Positions 48,040 through 52,704 of a DNA stretch of 52,704 bases are shown piece by piece. The notes below the pieces were generated by a model. The model ran no database searches. It had not been told where the DNA came from and saw nothing but the letters and a program-made list of their open reading frames with translations. Where the stretch lies: contig CAZPMN010000016.1 of the NCBI GenBank assembly GCA_964587835.1, forward strand, positions 1 to 52,704. The letters run 5' to 3'. This DNA comes from Erginobacter sp964587835 (GTDB lineage Bacteria; Auribacterota; Erginobacteria; Erginobacterales; Erginobacteraceae). Made by a program: the position numbers and the translations under genes. The number at the start of each line of letters is the position of its first letter. Position 1 is the stretch's first letter.

Positions 48040-49401
48040 ATGAAAGAATCCAATCGCCGGCCACTGTTTTTAATCTGCCTCCTTGCCTTCCTTCTTCCGG
48101 TAACTTCCGTTTCCGGGCAGACGGATCCGACCCTCCCGGCTGAAATCGTAGAGGAGGAACCGGTCCGGAGCGTCTACGACAACCTCGACCTCTTCACGAT
48201 GGTGATGGAGATTGTCAGCCAGAAATACGTGGACCAGGTCGACCGGCAGCAACTGATCGAGGGGGCGCTGCAGGGGATGTTGGGTTCGCTTGACGACTAC
48301 AGCCAATATATGGAACCGGATATCTACCGGGAGATGCAAGTCGAAACTAAGGGCGAATTTGGGGGCCTGGGGATCGAGATCACCCTCCGGGACGGAGTCC
48401 TGACCGTGATCAGTCCGATTGAGGATACTCCGGCCATCAAGGCCGGTCTCCATCCCGGGGACAAGATCGTCAAGATCGAAGGGGAGACGACCAAGAATAT
48501 CTCTCTCTTCGAGGCGGTAAAAAAGCTTCGGGGTAAACCCGGAACCCCGGTATCGATCACGGTAATGCGCGACGGTGAGCCGGAGCTGCTGGAGTTCACC
48601 ATCGTCCGGGATATTATCAAGATCGAGAGCGTCAAGGATGCGAAGATGCTGACCGATCGGATTGGCTACATCCGAATCACCCAGTTCCAGGAGAAAACTG
48701 CGGAGGAATTTGACGAGGCCCTGGAGCAGCTGGCAGGGGAGGGGCTGAAGGCCCTGGTAATCGATCTCCGTTGGAATCCGGGTGGTTTGCTGACCTCGGC
48801 GATCACGGTCGCCGACCGCTTCCTGGAGAAGGGCCAGCTGATCGTGGAGACCCGAGGGCGGGAAGACCAGGTGGAAATGGCGGCCCGGGCCAGCGGCCGG
48901 ACCTTTTCGCCCCGGATTCCCCTGGCAGTCCTGATCAACGAAGGCAGCGCTAGCGGGTCGGAGATTGTGGCCGGGGCACTGCGGGACAACTACCGCGCGG
49001 TCCTGGTCGGGGCTACCACCTTCGGCAAGGGATCGGTCCAGAGTGTCCTCCCGATCCTGGATAACACGGCGGGGATTCGTTTGACCACCGGGCGTTACTA
49101 TACCGCCGCCCACCGGGTAATCCAGGATAACGGCATCGAGCCGGACGTGGCGGTGGAGATGACGGCGGAAGAGAAGAAGGATTTCTTCCTGAAGAAATAC
49201 CGGGAACTGGAAGAACTGGAGGCGGCAGCTGATCAGGAGGAAGCCGATATAGAAGAAGGGCCGGCCGAAGACACCGCCTGGGAGGAAGAGGAAGTTCCTG
49301 CGGAAGAGTCGTTCGACCCCCAGTTGAGGTCAGCCGTTGATATCCTGAAGGGGATCCTGATTCAGCAGCTCTTCACGGAAGAAGCGGGGATGGACAGTTA
49401 A
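48040..49401 (+). CDS. C-terminal processing peptidase, S41 family
   Basis: The protein has 453 residues with a signal peptide (LFLICLLAFLLPVTSVSG). An N-terminal helical segment (MVMEIVSQKYVDQVD...) precedes a PDZ domain (about 105-185: GGLGIEITLRDGVLTVISPI). The S41 protease domain follows. The Ser-Lys dyad is visible as NEGSASGSEIVAGAL and TTFGKGSVQSV. An acidic tail of about 55 residues (DQEEADIEEGPAEDTAW) follows. CtpA-type enzymes trim periplasmic proteins. CAGGAGG precedes ATG 48040. It is followed by the polysaccharide deacetylase gene, an association common in Gram-negative genomes. Confidence 0.95.
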   Translation: MKESNRRPLFLICLLAFLLPVTSVSGQTDPTLPAEIVEEEPVRSVYDNLDLFTMVMEIVSQKYVDQVDRQQLIEGALQGMLGSLDDYSQYMEPDIYREMQVETKGEFGGLGIEITLRDGVLTVISPIEDTPAIKAGLHPGDKIVKIEGETTKNISLFEAVKKLRGKPGTPVSITVMRDGEPELLEFTIVRDIIKIESVKDAKMLTDRIGYIRITQFQEKTAEEFDEALEQLAGEGLKALVIDLRWNPGGLLTSAITVADRFLEKGQLIVETRGREDQVEMAARASGRTFSPRIPLAVLINEGSASGSEIVAGALRDNYRAVLVGATTFGKGSVQSVLPILDNTAGIRLTTGRYYTAAHRVIQDNGIEPDVAVEMTAEEKKDFFLKKYRELEELEAAADQEEADIEEGPAEDTAWEEEEVPAEESFDPQLRSAVDILKGILIQQLFTEEAGMDS

Positions 49402-49440
49402 TCCCTGGGGGTATTTAAGCCTTTATCCGGTGGAGCGGAT

Positions 49441-50577
49441 TTGAGCGAGAGGAAGATTATCCCGATGCTCCTGCTGGGCATTCTCCTGTCCGCGGGTTGC
49501 GCCGGCCCTGGCATTGAGATCGCTGAACCGCTGTCCATCTCCTTCCCGGAATCAGGGGAAACGGCTTCCCTGGACGCTATCGACGCTGCGTTGGCCTCCG
49601 CTCTGGCCGGCCGAATCCCGTCCCGGGAAAAGTGGCCACCCCGGGAAAAGGTCAGGCCCGGCGCGGAGGAAGTCCTGATTATCACCCGTTCGGCACCTCT
49701 CTCTTCCCTGGCTTACCTGCCCCGTCTCCGCCCGCGCCTGGAAGGCGAGCTTCGGGCCGCCGGGTATGATGATTTCCAGATCCGTGGTTATCCCTCCCCT
49801 TCCGGCGAGACCTGGGAGGTTGAGGTCAAGCTGATCGACCGTCTCCACTATCGGGTTTACTTCAACGTCGAGCTCGCCGGCCGGGTGGCGATTATCATCG
49901 ATGACTGCGGAAATTCCCTCCGCAACCGGGAACTGCTCTCCGGTATTGACTATCCGCTCACCCTGGCCGTCCTGCCCCGCCTCGCCTGCACTTCGGCCGC
50001 CGAACGCCTGGCCGCCGAAAATGGTTTCGAGGTGATTCTGCATTGCCCGATGGAGGGGCTCAACGCGGCCCTGGATCCCGGTCCGGGAACGCTGACCCGG
50101 GATCTTGAATCCGAGGAACTGACCCGCCGGTTCGAGGAGAATATCCGGGATCTGCCGGCCGCCGTCGGGGTCAATAATCATATGGGGTCGGCCTTTACCA
50201 CCGATACCGCGGCGATGGCGATGCTGATGACAGAGTTGAAGCGTCGCGGCCTCTTCTTTGTCGACAGCCTAACCGCCCCGGGAACGGTCACCGGTTTGGC
50301 GGCGCGCTCGGCGGGGGTGGAATATCTATCCAGGGACGTTTTTCTCGACCATGAGAACAGCGAGCGATTCATACTCGGTCAGCTGGCGGTCCTGAAGAGC
50401 AAGGCGCTCCAGCGCGGCCGGGCGATCGCCATCGGGCACGATCGGACGCTTACCCTGGAAATCCTGGCTCGTGAGCTTCCTTCCCTGGCCGGTGATCACC
50501 TGCGGGTGGTCCCCGTCTCCGACCTGCTGGAGGGGTGGGGGGATAATGTTATCCGGGGGTTGCCCTCCGGGCTATAA
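49441..50577 (+). CDS. Divergent polysaccharide deacetylase (YibQ type), lipoprotein
   Basis: The protein has 378 residues from TTG 49441. The lipobox LLSAGC predicts a lipoprotein. Residues about 140-370 form the divergent polysaccharide deacetylase domain: GRVAIIIDDCGNSLRNREL (metal-site Asp-Asp), LTLAVLPRL, VILHCPMEGLN and GVNNHMGSAFTTD (His), FFVDSLTAP and IAIGHDR. YibQ-type proteins are found with CtpA protease genes and are thought to act on the cell wall; the reaction is unproven. The first 130 residues include a domain (REKVRPGAEEVLIITRSAPL) shared by longer members. Confidence 0.88.
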   Translation: MSERKIIPMLLLGILLSAGCAGPGIEIAEPLSISFPESGETASLDAIDAALASALAGRIPSREKWPPREKVRPGAEEVLIITRSAPLSSLAYLPRLRPRLEGELRAAGYDDFQIRGYPSPSGETWEVEVKLIDRLHYRVYFNVELAGRVAIIIDDCGNSLRNRELLSGIDYPLTLAVLPRLACTSAAERLAAENGFEVILHCPMEGLNAALDPGPGTLTRDLESEELTRRFEENIRDLPAAVGVNNHMGSAFTTDTAAMAMLMTELKRRGLFFVDSLTAPGTVTGLAARSAGVEYLSRDVFLDHENSERFILGQLAVLKSKALQRGRAIAIGHDRTLTLEILARELPSLAGDHLRVVPVSDLLEGWGDNVIRGLPSGL

Positions 50578-50649
50578 CCGGTAGGTTATCCGAAACTATA
50601 GTCTTCCGCAAGGCGGCTGTCCGACCACAGTTGATTCTGCCCCCTGTCG

Positions 50650-50697
50650 GTCATTGCGAGGACCCGAAGCGAAGCGGAGGGTCCGAAGCAATCTCAA
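50650..50697. repeat. GTCATTGCGAG palindromic repeat, copy 6
   Basis: Between GTCATTGCGA and GAAGCAATCTC the centre has been expanded to GGACCCGAAGCGAAGCGGAG plus GGTCC, which folds as a small GGACCC/GGGTCC stem. The rest of the 50578-50797 spacer shows nothing else recognisable. Confidence 0.9.
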
Positions 50698-50797
50698 TTT
50701 TTCCGAAGCAAAATATGCTTTTTCGCAAGTTGTGATCGCCTCGTCGCCTAACTCTTTCTTAGGACACATTTGCCCGGGCAATCTCTGAGCCAGCAAA

Positions 50798-51610
50798 CTA
50801 CTTGGCGTACCCCACCGGCTGGGTGAGGATTACCTTCTGCTCCTCGCTCAAACCCATCTTCTTCTCCAGGGCCGGCTTGTCCACCCACCCCAGCACCACC
50901 GTGGCCAGTCCCTCCGAGGCGCAGAAGAGATAGACGTTCTGGCTGATGAAACCGGTATCGACCGCCGAGTAAAAATCCTTATCCCCGGTCTCGAGCCCTC
51001 CCATCTTGCTCCGGTCGGCCACGTAGATCAAGTTCAGCGCGGCTTGGGCGGTAAACTCCTGCCTTCCGGTCAGGGCCCGGATATCTTCCTTCAGGATCGG
51101 GAGGAGGGAATGGGCCTCCGCATCGAAGCGGAAAAAGCCCTGCGGCAGAGCGACGTAGATATCGATCTCCTGCATATTCCGCGCCGAGGGGGCGGTTCTC
51201 TTACCGGTCTCAGGGCGGTTGACCCCGAACGCCGCCCAGAGGAGGTTGGACAGGGTCTGTTCGGAGAGTCGCTTCCCGCTGAACTCCCGTTGGGAGGAAC
51301 GGGCTGCCAGGGCGGCCATCAAGGGCTTTCCCCCCGCTCTATCCGGCGGCGGGAGTTTAATCGGTTGAAGGGTCTCCTCCTGGCCAACAGCAGGAAAAGC
51401 TAGCATCACTGCCGCCGTAGTGGCGAGGATGATGCCGGATAATATTAACCGATGGGTTAAATGGAGCAGCCGGTCATTGCGAGGAGCCCGAATGGAGTGA
51501 GGGCGACGAAGCAATCTGACTTTGCGCCGGGTATGAGATTGCTTCGCTCCGCCGGCAATGACTTTTTCGCGTAAGGTTCCTCCAGTTTGTGCGCTCCTGG
51601 ATACATCCAT
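50798..51610 (-). CDS. SagB-type nitroreductase-fold oxidoreductase with repeat insertion at its N-terminus
   Basis: The protein has 270 residues. The FMN-dependent SagB/ThcOx-like domain spans about 80-270: AARSSQREFSGKRLSEQTLS, WAAFGVNRPETGKRTAPSAR and FISQNVYLFCASEGLATVVL are typical. A hydrophobic signal-like segment (ILSGIILATTAAVMLAFPAV) lies at about residues 56-75, unusually far from the start. The start at 51610 is supported by GGAGG six bases upstream. Residues about 17-47 are the translation of a GTCATTGCGAG palindrome at 51473-51562, inserted in frame. No ribosomal peptide precursor or cyclodehydratase gene is nearby. The substrate is unknown. Confidence 0.8.
   Translation of the reverse strand: MDVSRSAQTGGTLREKVIAGGAKQSHTRRKVRLLRRPHSIRAPRNDRLLHLTHRLILSGIILATTAAVMLAFPAVGQEETLQPIKLPPPDRAGGKPLMAALAARSSQREFSGKRLSEQTLSNLLWAAFGVNRPETGKRTAPSARNMQEIDIYVALPQGFFRFDAEAHSLLPILKEDIRALTGRQEFTAQAALNLIYVADRSKMGGLETGDKDFYSAVDTGFISQNVYLFCASEGLATVVLGWVDKPALEKKMGLSEEQKVILTQPVGYAK
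51473..51562. repeat. GTCATTGCGAG palindromic repeat, copy 7, inside a coding region
   Basis: Two-armed form: GTCATTGCGAGGAGC, centre CCGAATGGAGTGAGGGC, GACGAAGCAATCTG, then GAGATTGCTTCGCTCC and GCAATGAC. It lies wholly within the reading frame of the SagB-type gene. Confidence 0.92.
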
Positions 51611-51613
51611 CGG

Positions 51614-52378
51614 TTACCTCCTGCGGATGAAGATCGCTTTCTGCTTGGGATCAGGTCCGGTGGAGCGGGAGGCGACTTCAAAGAGGTCGATCGCTCGGAC
51701 CAGGGAACTGAGCTTGGCGAAGCCGTAGTTACGGGAGTCGAAAGAGGGATACTGGTTGGTGATCTTCGACCCCACCGATCCCAGACGGGCCCAGCCGTCG
51801 TCGTCGGCCACCGCCTCGATGGCGTCACTTAAGATCGAGATCAGCTTGGTGTTTTTGTTCGGCGGAGCCTCGTTCTTGGGGGATCTCCCCCCGCCGGACG
51901 ACTTCCCCCGCGCCGGTGCTGCCGGCTTCTCCCGCCGGAGGATTTCGGTGTAGATGAACTTGTCGCAGGCGCTGACGAAGGAATCGGGGGTCTTTTTCTC
52001 CCCGAATCCGTAAACGATTACCCCTTCCTCCCGGATTCGGGAGGCCAGCCGGGTGAAGTCGCTGTCGCTGGAGACAATGCAGAAGCCGTCGAAACGCTTG
52101 GTGTAGAGCAGGTCCATCGCGTCGATGATCATCGCGCTGTCGGTGGCGTTCTTGCCCACGGTGTGGCGGAATTGCTGGATGGGGTGGATGGCGAATCCGG
52201 CCAGGACCTTCTTCCAGCCGCTTAAGCTGGTCGAGGTCCAGTCGCCGTAAATCCTCCTCACCGTCGCCACCCCGTACTTGGCGACCTCGGCCAGGAGCGG
52301 TTCGATGATCGAGTGGGAGGCGTTGTCGGCGTCGATCAGGACTGCCAGTCGGTTCTGCTGCCAGTTTTTGACTTCCAT
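51614..52378 (-). CDS. NYN-domain (LabA/DUF88) protein with C-terminal LOTUS-like domain
   Basis: The protein has 254 residues. The N-terminal NYN (PIN-like) domain has the acidic residues of a metal-dependent RNase: AVLIDADNASHSI, NATDSAMIIDAMDLL and IVSSDSDFTRLASRIRE. A Lys/Pro linker (REKPAAPARGKSSGGG) leads to an OST-HTH/LOTUS-like helical domain (about 178-250: ISILSDAIEAVADDDGWARL; GFAKLSSLVRAIDLFEVA). This combination is typical of bacterial DUF88 proteins with predicted RNA binding and cleavage. AAAGGAGA precedes ATG 52378. The SagB-type gene starts three bases after its stop, so they form an operon. Confidence 0.9.
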   Translation of the reverse strand: MEVKNWQQNRLAVLIDADNASHSIIEPLLAEVAKYGVATVRRIYGDWTSTSLSGWKKVLAGFAIHPIQQFRHTVGKNATDSAMIIDAMDLLYTKRFDGFCIVSSDSDFTRLASRIREEGVIVYGFGEKKTPDSFVSACDKFIYTEILRREKPAAPARGKSSGGGRSPKNEAPPNKNTKLISILSDAIEAVADDDGWARLGSVGSKITNQYPSFDSRNYGFAKLSSLVRAIDLFEVASRSTGPDPKQKAIFIRRR

Positions 52379-52649
52379 TGTGTTCTATATCTCCTTTGCC
52401 GGCTGCTGATGCCCGCAATAACATTTTTATTGAGGGGAGCATAAAATAGGTTGTGCGTCATTGCGAGGAGCGCAGCGACGAAGCAATCTCAACTTACTGC
52501 CCAGGAAGGGATTGCTTCTCCGTCAGGTGATCTGCCGGATCGACTGAGCCGCGCTCGCAATGACGTTGTTCGGAAATGTAAAAAATTTGCTGCCCTGATC
52601 AGTAACTATATCTGAAATAACAGGGATGAACAATCAATAAGAGGAGGCC
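52379..52649. repeat. Intergenic region with GTCATTGCGAG repeat, copy 8 (two-armed)
   Basis: Bases 52457-52563 hold a long-form copy: GTCATTGCGAGGAGCGCAGC, GAAGCAATCTCAACTTACTG, GGGATTGCTTCTCCGTC, GATCTGCCGGATCGACTGAG and CTCGCAATGAC. The middle closely matches copy 3 in the rnf operon. The remaining bases (52564-52649) show nothing recognisable. Confidence 0.85.
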
Positions 52650-52704
52650 TGTGCAACCAAATTAGAAATGTCCGCTTTTTACCAAAATAGAAATGTCCTC
52701 TTTT
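52650..52704. mobile_element. Possible left end of an insertion sequence (cut by window edge)
   Basis: AAATTAGAAATGTCC (52659-52673) and AAAATAGAAATGTCC (52684-52698) recur with a 25-base period directly after TGTGCAACC at 52650. Repeated boxes of this kind are found at the ends of some integrase-core (IS21/IS481-like) elements (recollection). The transposase gene would be outside the window. Confidence 0.4.

Noticed and set aside
47681..48043. Open frame reading through the TTACTGC array
   Set aside because: It is only the translation of heptamer repeats plus unknown bases from the 100-N gap.
50798..51610. SagB as part of a peptide antibiotic (thiazole/oxazole) cluster
   Set aside because: No precursor peptide or YcaO cyclodehydratase is nearby; the partner gene is an NYN-domain protein.

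Overview
The window suggests an uncultured, GC-rich, Gram-negative anaerobe of the PVC superphylum (Planctomycetes-Verrucomicrobia-Chlamydiae and relatives). The PVC call rests mainly on a 51-residue basic protein at 16847-17002 that matches, from memory, the small basic PVC signature protein. Two outer-membrane porin-like proteins, several signal peptides and a lipobox support a Gram-negative envelope. An Rnf complex, indolepyruvate:ferredoxin oxidoreductase and many 4Fe-4S motifs support an anaerobic, ferredoxin-based energy metabolism. The phylum cannot be fixed from this sequence. No rRNA, tRNA or CRISPR array was seen.

Layout. 1-5.2 kb: end of a secreted repeat protein, a nucleoside phosphorylase-like gene overlapping a spore-photoproduct-lyase-like radical SAM gene, a glycosyltransferase and diaminopropionate ammonia-lyase. 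5.2-9.9 kb (minus strand): aminotransferase, XdhC, HisF, a PPC-domain protein and NrnA. 10-17.8 kb: ECF sigma/anti-sigma pair, secreted coiled-coil protein, M20 peptidase, YchF, PP-loop enzyme, HEAT/thioredoxin/TPR protein, PVC small basic protein and an SH3 protein. 17.8-25.7 kb: rnfCDGEAB, folE and a PduS-like flavoprotein. 25.7-31.1 kb: lipoprotein, MOSC protein, MoeA, a dihydropyrimidine-dehydrogenase-like fusion and a broken xanthine-dehydrogenase remnant. 31.2-46.6 kb (plus strand): four-helix-bundle ORF, TrpR, TrpB2, Cys-rich protein, IorA, IorB, two PaaK/ACT pairs, a symporter with small partner, two porin-like proteins and a knotted-type carbamoyltransferase. 46.8-52.7 kb: UDP-glucuronate decarboxylase-like gene, a heptamer array containing a 100-N gap, S41 protease, divergent polysaccharide deacetylase, SagB-type oxidoreductase, NYN-domain protein and a possible insertion-sequence end.

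How the genes could work together (inference): outer-membrane porins and a sodium symporter import substrate. Aminotransferase, IOR and PaaK-type ligases would oxidise aromatic amino acids through aryl-pyruvates to aryl-CoA and acid, producing reduced ferredoxin. Rnf would convert ferredoxin oxidation into the ion gradient that drives the symporter. Diaminopropionate lyase, XdhC, MoeA, the DPD-like fusion and the carbamoyltransferase resemble scattered parts of an anaerobic purine/pyrimidine nitrogen pathway whose xanthine dehydrogenase has been deleted.

The most unusual property is the density of short dispersed repeats. They include a GTCATTGCGAG palindrome family (eight loci), inverted arrays of 7-10-base units, hairpin families, a heptamer microsatellite and a MITE-like element. 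Two small ORFs, a GxxExxY PD-(D/E)XK nuclease-like gene inside the rnf operon and a four-helix-bundle gene, are enclosed by such arrays. Repeats also supply protein ends in at least three genes.
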